Shown here one piece after another: positions 1 through 6,829 of a DNA stretch of 41,250 bases. The stretch is taken from positions 1-41,250 of the forward strand of contig JAFDYG010000486.1 in the NCBI GenBank assembly GCA_018267545.1. Direction: 5' to 3'. Positions within the stretch are counted from its first letter, which is position 1, and each line of letters starts with the position of its first letter. This DNA comes from Bacteroidota bacterium. Lineage in GTDB: Bacteria > Bacteroidota > Bacteroidia > Chitinophagales > Chitinophagaceae. A program made the translations under genes and the position numbers. The notes beneath the pieces are model-generated. The model ran no database searches. It was given only the letters and a program-made list of their open reading frames with translations, and was not told the origin of the DNA.

Positions 1-80
1 AAAAGAAAATCGCTACCATTATACGAATCCTTCCCTTGGAAGAAGCTTGATCGACCTGCATTGACATATCCGACAAAAAT

Positions 81-113
81 AAAAAATCCTGCCGCCCCGG
101 CGCAGGATTTTTT
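81..113. terminator. Bidirectional rho-independent terminator
   Basis: A perfect 12-bp stem (81-92 pairs with 102-113) encloses a 9-nt GC-rich loop. Six A on one side and six T on the other make it a terminator on both strands. It lies about 30 bp past the stop of the minus-strand serine hydrolase gene and would close that operon. It could also end a plus-strand gene lying left of the window. Confidence 0.85.
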
Positions 114-145
114 AAAACCAAAATAGAACGGAAGTAGCTCTTTAT

Positions 146-1573
146 TTATTTGGTGTTCCCCAGCAGTCTCTCCATTATTCTTTTCCCCTTCTCGCTTTTG
201 GGATTGAGTTCCAACGATTTCTTACAACATTCAATGGCTAGCCCCTTGTCACCGGCGTACAGGCAGGCTTCTGCGTAGCTGGCCCATGCGTTCCAGGAGC
301 CGGGAAAATCCAGGGTATTTTGTTTCAGCACAAGCATTGCATCTTCATTTTTTTTCAACCGAATCAATGCGTACCCAATGTCGATCATATCCTCGTTTCC
401 AATAGCGCGCGTAGTATCTTTTTTTCTTTCCGCAACATACGCAGGGAGGGCTTTCGTTGCACCTTCTGCGATCATTGATTTCAGGAGTACACGGGCAGGG
501 TCATCCGGGCGCTTGTAACGAGGGTTCTCCAGGGAAGGGTGATTACCACCCACGGCATCAGCAACAATATACGGGGCGATCCCCAGCCCCATCGAAGCGT
601 TCGCGAAGTACACGACCGCATTTTTTGTCGACAGAGACGCTATGAAAAAAGCCTTACCGTTGCCATTATCACCCCAGTGCCAGAACCATGTCCCATCCGG
701 CATCGTTTCCAGTCCCACGCCGAGCCCCCAAGCCAGTTCCGGATATTTTTCATTTGTCCGTACCTGCACCGCCATCATTTGCCGTAAACTCTTTGACGCC
801 AGGCCTGTTCCGTTCAACACCGCAATGAGGAATCTGGCGTAGTCTTCAGCATTTGTGCTCAGGCTGGCAGCCGCGTTGGCTTCTTCGGTGATGGCCACTA
901 ACTCGCCTTTTATTTTTTGGGAGCGGCCACTCACCGTGCCGAGGTCATCATGCCGCCAGGTTTTCAGGGTATCGAATCCTGGAAGCCAGGTATAGCTGCT
1001 ATGCACCATGCCAAGCGGTTTCAAAACATATTGCTGCATAAATTCTTCCAGGGAAAGCCCTGTGATCTTTTCGACAACCTTGGATAGATAAACAATGCCT
1101 TCGCCTGAATAACGCCATCTTTCTCCTGGGGTGAAATGGATTTTCAATGTATCGCTTTGGTCGAGCTCACGCCAGTTTGGAAAGCCCGAGGTATGGGAAA
1201 GACAATGCCGCGCTGTAACCAGCTTAATCCGAGAATCTGTTACGCCATAATCGTTACCGAGGTATTTGATTAATGGTGTGTCCAGGTCAAGTTTGCCCTT
1301 ATCGACGAGTTTAAGAACACCGTAAGCAAAAACGGATTTGCTCAACGAAGCCGCTTCAAAAACCGTAAAGGAATTCACGGGCTGCCGGGTATCTGCGTTC
1401 ATTACGCCGTAGGATTCGGAATAAGCCAGTTTTCCGTTTCGTATGACAGCAATAGAGAGCCCCGGGATATCAGCTTTCTGCATCAGGTCGGGAATATCTT
1501 TTTGCAGTTTCGGGATTTGAGCATTCGCTTGAAAAAAAGCGAATGCCAGTAGAAACCGGAGATAGACATACAT
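146..1573 (-). CDS. Secreted serine hydrolase (class C beta-lactamase / DD-peptidase fold) with C-terminal TPRs
   Basis: A 475-residue protein with a cleavable signal peptide (about residues 1-19), so it acts in the periplasm or on the cell surface. The family motifs are in order: S76-L-S-K79 (nucleophile and general base), HTSG at 127-130, Y155-S-G (equivalent of Y-x-N) and H299-W-G (equivalent of the KTG/HxG box). The family covers beta-lactamases, DD-peptidases and esterases, so the substrate is not settled. Residues from about 390 to 465 look like tetratricopeptide helices, a common tail on Bacteroidetes members. The gene starts 9 bp after the M56 protease stop and is the third gene of a BlaI-M56-hydrolase operon. 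In the beta-lactamase paradigm it would therefore be the induced effector. The terminator at 81-113 ends the unit. Confidence 0.9.
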   Translation of the reverse strand: MYVYLRFLLAFAFFQANAQIPKLQKDIPDLMQKADIPGLSIAVIRNGKLAYSESYGVMNADTRQPVNSFTVFEAASLSKSVFAYGVLKLVDKGKLDLDTPLIKYLGNDYGVTDSRIKLVTARHCLSHTSGFPNWRELDQSDTLKIHFTPGERWRYSGEGIVYLSKVVEKITGLSLEEFMQQYVLKPLGMVHSSYTWLPGFDTLKTWRHDDLGTVSGRSQKIKGELVAITEEANAAASLSTNAEDYARFLIAVLNGTGLASKSLRQMMAVQVRTNEKYPELAWGLGVGLETMPDGTWFWHWGDNGNGKAFFIASLSTKNAVVYFANASMGLGIAPYIVADAVGGNHPSLENPRYKRPDDPARVLLKSMIAEGATKALPAYVAERKKDTTRAIGNEDMIDIGYALIRLKKNEDAMLVLKQNTLDFPGSWNAWASYAEACLYAGDKGLAIECCKKSLELNPKSEKGKRIMERLLGNTK

Positions 1574-1582
1574 ATAGCTTAC

Positions 1583-4282
1583 TTATTCGAAGTCCCGTTT
1601 GAGCCGGATATATTTGTTAAGATCGTCCGTAACAAATCCCTTCTCCCGCATCTTTGAGATGTAATCCGCGTTAACCCCCGTGCTCTTCAGCATGCTCAGC
1701 ATGTTGACCGGTATATCCTTAAACCCGAGCTTCTTGAACTCAGCCACGTATTCCGGGGTAATTCCCTGGGCTTTCAGCGCGTTGAGACGGGACATAGAGA
1801 CATCGGAATATCCGATATCCCGGAAGCCTTTTATAAACTCCGGCGTAATCTTCATCGCCTTGAACTGAACGATTTCCCGCGCAGACAGGTCCTTGAAACC
1901 CTGATCCCGGAGACTCTTCACATACTCCGGCGTAATACCCTGCGATTTGAACTGAATGATATCCCTTGCAGAAAGCTCTTTATAACCTATATCCTGAAAA
2001 CCCTTGATATAGTCGGCCGTGACCTTCATCGAGTAAAGAGAGGTAATTTCATGCCGGCCCAGGTCGCCAAAGCCAACCTTCTTCAGCGAGCTGATATAGT
2101 CCGCATCGATATTCATGGCCTTATAAGAAACCAGCTGCTCGACAGGAATCGTTTCGTTGTCCTTCCCCTTGCCCATCGACCGGACATAAGCGCCGTCGAT
2201 ATGCATCGACTTGAGAGAGCTTAGCTGCCGTGACGTCAGATGATCATAGCCCGCCGCCTTCATCTCTTCCACATATGCCCTGTCGATCTTCATAGCCTTG
2301 AGCGTGATCAGCGTCCTCGGGTCCTCGATGTCCGCCATGCTTGCCCCCCTCCAGTACTGGATAAACTCCTGATCGATACGCATCGAGGAGAAAGCGAGCA
2401 GGTTGCGGGCCGTGATATGCGGATAGCCGTTGTGCAGGACCATGCTGGCATAGTCTTTCTTTACATCGGACAGGAAGAAGGATACGTCCCTGCGTCCTTC
2501 CATCTCCGTCACCCCCATCTCCTCCAACGCCTTAGAGTATCCCTCCGCCGCTGCAAAATTGAAATGACCAAAGCCCTGCTGGCCATCGAACTGACCGGTA
2601 AAGGTCATCGTACCCGCATCCCGGACCAGCTTGAAGGTAACATTTCCGCTCCCCGGAAAAGGATTGATCTCGCTCTTTTCGATATGAAAGGAGCTTGACC
2701 AGTTATGATCGTCATCCCCGGCCTTCAATTCGACCCAGAGCTTGTTGTCGCTCGTAGTGATAAACCAGGAACCTTCCGTAATCTCTTTAGCAGTAACACT
2801 CGGAATCGTTTCATTAAAAGAAAATTTTGGCGATATAGGGGCCAAAGGAACAGCAAGGGCCTGCCTGGCCTGAATCTGCGTATTGATCACATCGGCCGCG
2901 TTCAACGTAGTTGTAACGTTTGTGTTTAAATAAGCCAGCGTTGCCTGCGTAGTCTCCAGGCTGGCATTAGCCGCCATTTGATTCTGCAGCGCCACGACCG
3001 CCTCGACATTTTCATCTGTACCGGTGCCTTCCGTCGTCACGGTCACAGCCGGATGGCTCGCCGCCGCAGCAGGGGCCGGAGTAACAGGAGCTGCCGCAGG
3101 GGCAGGATTAGCGGTCTTGGGAGCCGTAGCCGGGTGAGCGGCAGAAGCAGGCGTAGCCTTCTTAACCTTGGGAGCCGTAGCCGGCTTCACCTCCTGACCA
3201 TAAGCCAGGGGCTCATTCAGGATACAGACCAGGCCCGTAAAAATGGGAACCAGGAAAAAGTATTTCCAGATCGTATACCGGGAAGATGGTTTACTATTCA
3301 TCATAACGATACGTCTTTTTAACAGTGATTGATTGTAATTATTGGTAATACTGAAAGGCAGATGAGGTGCAGAAACCCTCAGCAGGCTCAGCTGATACGC
3401 CGATCGTTCCACCTCCCGGTGGAGAAGGACGGCCTCATCGGTTAAAAATTCCAGGTTATTCTCGACTTCACGCCGGTACAACCAGGCAAACGGATTAAAC
3501 CATTGCAGGACCACCGCCAGCTCCGCTAGCAGGATATCGACGGTATGACGGCCACTGACATGCGTCTTTTCATGGATAAGGATTTGATTGTAGGTCTCCC
3601 AATCATAACTGGCCGGATTGATAAAGATCGTATTCCCGAAAGAACAAGGGGCCCGGTTCCCACTCATCTCGACAATACGAAACCTTCCATCCCGGATGAC
3701 CGGGTTGGCATAAGACTGAAAAAGAAGAATCACCAGCTGCAAAAGGAAATTGGCGCCAAAGAATACAACGCCGAAGCAATACGCATAAAAAATCCAACGT
3801 AATCCCAGCGAAAATAAACGAGCCCAGTCTACCCCCGCATCCTCTTTCGCTACATCAACCTGCCCCTCCACATGCGGCAAGGATGGACTCACAGCCGCAA
3901 CCACCGGCCGGTCGGTTGTAACCGTTTCAGAAACCACAGGCGCTTCGACAACGGCCGCCGGCCGCTTCTTCGCCTTATGCAGCCGCACCTTCTGTACCGG
4001 AGGCTGCTTCTCCTCCACCACAGGTTCGGCATACGTTATTACCGGCAGCGCCTGTTCCACCTTCGGTTGAACCGCCGCCGTCACCACAGGCTCGGGTCTC
4101 ACGCTCGAACGCCAGCTCCACCCATGAGGAGCCGGGAGCAGCGGCAAGACAAAAGAGACACATAAGCACCCCATCAGCATCCACCTGTTCCATCGATAAA
4201 AAGTCTCCTTCTGCAGCAGGAGCTTATAGAAGAAAAAGCAGATCGTCGTGATGCCCGTAGCATAAAAGATATATGGTATCAT
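1583..4282 (-). CDS. M56 family (BlaR1/MecR1-like) membrane metalloprotease with C-terminal 29-residue repeats
   Basis: An 899-residue protein. Membrane helices are predicted near 1-22, 36-50, 162-188 and 341-358. The zinc protease motif is H237-E-K-T-H241, with acidic ligand candidates E278 and D282 downstream. A basic K322-R-R324 motif precedes the last helix, in the region where staphylococcal BlaR1 cleaves itself between two arginines. After the last helix come an Ala/Pro-rich linker (about 365-415), a probable beta-rich domain (about 500-580), and nine tandem 29-residue repeats (about 617-893). There is no penicillin-binding sensor domain like that of BlaR1. The start overlaps the BlaI stop by 4 bp (ATGA), which is typical translational coupling. 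By family knowledge it should cleave BlaI when a periplasmic signal is sensed. What it senses is unknown. Confidence 0.9.
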   Translation of the reverse strand: MIPYIFYATGITTICFFFYKLLLQKETFYRWNRWMLMGCLCVSFVLPLLPAPHGWSWRSSVRPEPVVTAAVQPKVEQALPVITYAEPVVEEKQPPVQKVRLHKAKKRPAAVVEAPVVSETVTTDRPVVAAVSPSLPHVEGQVDVAKEDAGVDWARLFSLGLRWIFYAYCFGVVFFGANFLLQLVILLFQSYANPVIRDGRFRIVEMSGNRAPCSFGNTIFINPASYDWETYNQILIHEKTHVSGRHTVDILLAELAVVLQWFNPFAWLYRREVENNLEFLTDEAVLLHREVERSAYQLSLLRVSAPHLPFSITNNYNQSLLKRRIVMMNSKPSSRYTIWKYFFLVPIFTGLVCILNEPLAYGQEVKPATAPKVKKATPASAAHPATAPKTANPAPAAAPVTPAPAAAASHPAVTVTTEGTGTDENVEAVVALQNQMAANASLETTQATLAYLNTNVTTTLNAADVINTQIQARQALAVPLAPISPKFSFNETIPSVTAKEITEGSWFITTSDNKLWVELKAGDDDHNWSSSFHIEKSEINPFPGSGNVTFKLVRDAGTMTFTGQFDGQQGFGHFNFAAAEGYSKALEEMGVTEMEGRRDVSFFLSDVKKDYASMVLHNGYPHITARNLLAFSSMRIDQEFIQYWRGASMADIEDPRTLITLKAMKIDRAYVEEMKAAGYDHLTSRQLSSLKSMHIDGAYVRSMGKGKDNETIPVEQLVSYKAMNIDADYISSLKKVGFGDLGRHEITSLYSMKVTADYIKGFQDIGYKELSARDIIQFKSQGITPEYVKSLRDQGFKDLSAREIVQFKAMKITPEFIKGFRDIGYSDVSMSRLNALKAQGITPEYVAEFKKLGFKDIPVNMLSMLKSTGVNADYISKMREKGFVTDDLNKYIRLKRDFE
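1604..2434 (-). repeat. Nine tandem 29-residue protein repeats in the M56 protein
   Basis: Residues of about 617-893 of the M56 protein repeat the pattern G-[YF]-x-[DE]-[LI]-[ST]-x(3)-[IL]-x(2)-[LF]-[KY]-[SA]-[MQ]-x-[IV]-x(3)-[YF]-[IV]-x(3)-[KR]. Each unit looks like two short helices separated by a K-[AS]-M-x-I turn. The middle units, such as those beginning GYKELS and GFKDLS, are most alike. Earlier units drift and one carries an insertion. They probably form a helical solenoid outside the membrane. Confidence 0.85.
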
Positions 4283-4641
4283 TTCTTCTGGGATTTGATG
4301 ATCTCCATGATTTCGTTCAATTCCTCCGGGGATAGCTTCTGCTCCTTGGCAAAATAAGCCAGCATCCGGGGATAAGAATTATTAAAGTAAACCCTTACGA
4401 TATCGTCAAAAGCATGTTTCTGATACTCTTCTTTCGAGACCACCGGATAATATTGAAAAGTATTGCCAAAAGCCTCGTGACTGAGAAACCCCTTATCTTC
4501 CAATATCCGCACCATGGTCGCAACAGAGTTATAGTGAGGCTTGGGATCCGGCAGCTCGGCAATGATCTCCTTTATAAAAGCCTTTCCCAAATGCCAGCAG
4601 GCTTGCATGATCTGCTCTTCACGTTTTGCTAGTTTCTGCAT
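4279..4641 (-). CDS. BlaI/MecI/CopY family transcriptional repressor
   Basis: A 120-residue winged-helix repressor. The N-terminal two thirds (about 5-75) carry the family pattern: an E-E-Q-I-M start, W-x-L-G-K, then a recognition helix with N-S-V-A-T-M-V-R-I-L and D-K-G-F. The C-terminal helices (about 80-118) serve dimerisation. By family knowledge it dimerises, represses its own operon and is inactivated when the partner M56 protease cleaves it. An AGGAG-like ribosome site lies just upstream of the ATG. Two palindromes lie 28-63 bp upstream of the start codon. The gene overlaps the M56 gene by 4 bp. A second BlaI gene at 16295 has the same kind of operator. Confidence 0.92.
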   Translation of the reverse strand: MQKLAKREEQIMQACWHLGKAFIKEIIAELPDPKPHYNSVATMVRILEDKGFLSHEAFGNTFQYYPVVSKEEYQKHAFDDIVRVYFNNSYPRMLAYFAKEQKLSPEELNEIMEIIKSQKK

Positions 4642-4668
4642 GTCTCCTATAATTTAAAATGAAGCTAC

Positions 4669-4704
4669 TACTAATTTATTAGTTTTCCAACTAATCGATT
4701 AGTT
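4669..4704 (-). promoter_or_regulatory. Tandem BlaI-type operators and probable promoter of the BlaI-M56-hydrolase operon
   Basis: Two 16-bp palindromes of the form AACTAA-N4-TTAGTT lie 20 bp apart centre to centre: 4669-4684 (first base T) and 4689-4704 (perfect). Read on the minus strand, TTG (4690-4688) and TAGCTTCA are separated by 20 nt, the spacing of Bacteroidetes -33/-7 elements. The second box is weak, with two mismatches to TAnnTTTG. One operator would then sit between the promoter boxes and the other just upstream. The divergent sigma factor gene begins 179 bp away. Confidence 0.75.
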
Positions 4705-4882
4705 TTTTCTTTTTGGCCCCTGTACTCGCACCGTCACCACCCTGCGGAAGTATGGATGCACAGAACTCATTTGCTATTGAATTTAAAAATTTTAGCAGCA
4801 ATGACCCGGTCAAATAAATTTGGCGTCTTCTCAAATTGAGATAAATTTGGTATGTGCATACAAACTCAACCAACCTGCAACG

Positions 4883-5515
4883 ATGTTTGACATCAGTAGC
4901 CAAAATAGTGCAGTAACGACCTTGCCAATACCGAACGAGAACAACTTGCTTGCCCGGATAGCAGAAGGAGATGAGAAAGCCTTCGGTGTCCTTTTTCATC
5001 ACTACCGGGAAAGGATATACTCATATGCCTACCATTTGTCCGGAAATAATGCCCAGGCAGACGAGCTGGTACAGGACGTCTTTCTCAAAGTCTGGCTTAA
5101 CCGTGAAAAGATCCCCCACGTCCTCCGTTTCGACAGCTGGCTTTTCACTATCGCCCGCAATCAGATTTTCGACCTCCTGAAGAATATGGCCAAAGAAGCA
5201 TCCCTGCGCCGCCAGATCGCAGAACTGCTATCCGTCAGCGACAATCCCGTCGAAGATCATATCCTCAGCCGGGAGAACGAGGAGCAGCTTCAACGCGCAC
5301 TCGACCAGCTGTCGCCCCGCCAAAAGCTCATCTTTACACTCAGTCGCAACCAGGGGATGAAACACGAAGAGATTGCCTCCCGCCTTCACATCTCCCGGCA
5401 CACTGTAAAGACACACCTGGTACAAGCGCTAAAAACCCTAAGAGATACTCTGCACTTCCAATCGGATCGACTCCTGATTTTCATCTTCCTGTTCACCCAA
5501 ATCTTCCTCGACTAA
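4883..5515 (+). CDS. RNA polymerase ECF sigma-70 factor (FecI-like, Bacteroides expansion type)
   Basis: A 210-residue sigma factor. Region 2 covers about residues 25-95 (D-E-L-V-Q-D-V-F motif, then R-F-D-S-W-L-F-T-I-A-R-N). Region 4 covers about 133-190 (L-S-P-R-Q-K, then H-E-E-I-A-S-R-L and S-R-H-T-V-K-T-H). The ATG at 4883 is chosen because the reading frame upstream can only start with a TTG at 4820 and adds no domain. The last 15 residues are unusually hydrophobic. FecR, SusC and SusD follow on the same strand, so it should direct transcription of that glycan-uptake locus when released by FecR. Confidence 0.9.
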   Translation: MFDISSQNSAVTTLPIPNENNLLARIAEGDEKAFGVLFHHYRERIYSYAYHLSGNNAQADELVQDVFLKVWLNREKIPHVLRFDSWLFTIARNQIFDLLKNMAKEASLRRQIAELLSVSDNPVEDHILSRENEEQLQRALDQLSPRQKLIFTLSRNQGMKHEEIASRLHISRHTVKTHLVQALKTLRDTLHFQSDRLLIFIFLFTQIFLD

Positions 5516-5541
5516 AGCCTTCACCAACGCACAACTAAAGT

Positions 5542-5573
5542 CGGGCTAAAAAAAAAGTTAATTTTTTTTCCCG
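5542..5573. other. A8/T8 stem-loop between sigma factor and fecR
   Basis: CGGG (5542-5545) and CCCG (5570-5573) flank a run of nine A and a run of eight T, giving a hairpin with a short AT loop and a two-base bulge. It resembles a weak terminator or attenuator and may lower FecR expression relative to the sigma factor. Its function is inferred from shape only. Confidence 0.5.
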
Positions 5574-5626
5574 ATCACCTACTCCTATCTCCGCATTTTT
5601 CAGTCTTTACGATTGAACTACTACAC

Positions 5627-6664
5627 ATGGAAGCATCCCAACGATTGGCTTACCTGTTCCGCCGGTATTTTGGGAAGACCTGTACCGCTGCGGAAAAGGA
5701 TGAATTATTCGACCTGCTGTTGCAGTCGGAGCACGACGAAACTCTGCGACGGCTCATCGATGAAACCTGGAAGAACGACTTCCCGCTCTATTCCCAGGAT
5801 CCACAGGCAGCAGATGCCATCCTACGGCATATCGTCGGCTCGCGCGAACCAGAGTCTCCTCCCGCCGTCAACGATGATCCTGCCCCAGTCCGGTCACCCA
5901 GACCGGTCTTACGCACTCTCTTCTTCAGCCGCTGGGCCGCGGCCTTACTCGGGATTACCCTCGTTTCCTTCCTGGCCTATTATTTCCATCTCCCTGCCCC
6001 TGCCCCTCCTGCTCCGTCAGCTCATTTGGCCGTCGTCAACCCTGCGGCCGACCGTTGCATAACCTTATCCGATGGTAGTAAAGTTCTACTTAACAAAGAC
6101 GCCCGTATCGATTATGAAAAAGGATTCAATCAAACGACCCGGGAAGTAACCCTTCATGGAGAAGCCTTCTTCTCTATTCACAAAGATCCCCGCCCCTTCA
6201 TCGTCCACACTGCCAGCATCCGTACCATCGTACTGGGCACGGCTTTCGACATCAATGCCAGCAACGTGAACGATATCGTCATCACCGTCACAAAAGGAAA
6301 AGTAAAAGTAGAAAACGAAAAAGGTCAATTCAGCATCCTGCGACGCAACGAGCAGATCCGGCTGGATTCACTACACCTTCGACCAAACAAAGTCCAGGTC
6401 AACGCCGGCGAATTCCTCGCCTGGAAGAAGCCCTACCTGCTTTTCAACGACGTGACCATGAAAGAAGCGATGGACGAGCTAGCCCAACGCTTCCATGCCG
6501 ATATCGTCTTCACCAACCCCGCCGCAGAAAATTGCCCGGTGACCGCCTCCTTTACCGAAGGCGAATCACTGGAAGAAATCATCAAGGTCTTATCTAAGAT
6601 CAACAACATGGAATACACCATCGACCACACGCATGTGCGAATCAGTGGCGAAGGTTGCAAGTAA
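5627..6664 (+). CDS. FecR family anti-sigma factor with DUF4974 domain
   Basis: A 345-residue inner-membrane protein. Residues 1-100 are a cytoplasmic anti-sigma region. A single membrane helix lies near 103-121, followed by a proline-rich stretch and the FecR domain (about 138-235: I-T-L-S-D-G-S-K-V-L-L-N and V-L-G-T-A-F-D-I-N motifs). The C-terminal DUF4974 region (about 270-340) typically contacts the N-terminal signalling domain of the outer-membrane receptor. The gene lies 111 bp after the sigma gene and 165 bp before SusC. By family knowledge it holds the sigma factor inactive until the SusC-type receptor signals substrate. Confidence 0.92.
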   Translation: MEASQRLAYLFRRYFGKTCTAAEKDELFDLLLQSEHDETLRRLIDETWKNDFPLYSQDPQAADAILRHIVGSREPESPPAVNDDPAPVRSPRPVLRTLFFSRWAAALLGITLVSFLAYYFHLPAPAPPAPSAHLAVVNPAADRCITLSDGSKVLLNKDARIDYEKGFNQTTREVTLHGEAFFSIHKDPRPFIVHTASIRTIVLGTAFDINASNVNDIVITVTKGKVKVENEKGQFSILRRNEQIRLDSLHLRPNKVQVNAGEFLAWKKPYLLFNDVTMKEAMDELAQRFHADIVFTNPAAENCPVTASFTEGESLEEIIKVLSKINNMEYTIDHTHVRISGEGCK

Positions 6665-6681
6665 AAAAGCTTTTTACGCAG

Positions 6682-6819
6682 GGCGGATTCTTTTCAAAGC
6701 AATCCGCCGCGCGAAAATAAAAAAGCCTATTCCGGCTGGAACCCGAAATAGGCCGAAAAGATACCTTTCTCTTTGACAAGGAGGTATCCCGTTTTAAACA
6801 ACTAGTCATCATTTAAAAC
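6682..6819. promoter_or_regulatory. Four consecutive stem-loops in the fecR-susC gap
   Basis: Four perfect inverted repeats fill the gap before SusC. They are GGCGGATT/AATCCGCC (6682-6689 with 6701-6708), GCCTATT/AATAGGC (6725-6731 with 6747-6753), GATACCT/AGGTATC (6760-6766 with 6782-6788) and GTTTTAAA/TTTAAAAC (6791-6798 with 6812-6819). None has a good T-tract on the plus strand. The last ends 11 bp before the SusC start codon and may control translation or mRNA stability. This would be a structured susC leader, but its role is unproven. Confidence 0.5.
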
Positions 6820-6829
6820 AATCAAAACT

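Noticed and set aside
2-64. Possible C-terminal fragment of a plus-strand gene from left of the window
   Set aside because: Two reading frames are open from the edge (ending at 64 and at 50), each of only 15-20 codons, and neither can be recognised. The terminator at 81-113 is compatible with either or with none.
413-418. GAFTDA in the sigma-54 regulator (residues 413-418 of the protein at 29353-31290) as evidence that it cannot use sigma-54
   Set aside because: The Gly-to-Asp form of this loop also occurs in other sigma-54 activators as far as I recall, so loss of function is not supported.
4820-4882. Upstream TTG start for the FecI-like sigma factor
   Set aside because: It adds 21 residues without family similarity. 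The ATG at 4883 gives the usual length.
5529-5537. Extra AACTAA-like half-sites near 5532 and 31419
   Set aside because: Single half-sites without the inverted partner at the right distance are expected by chance in AT-rich gaps.
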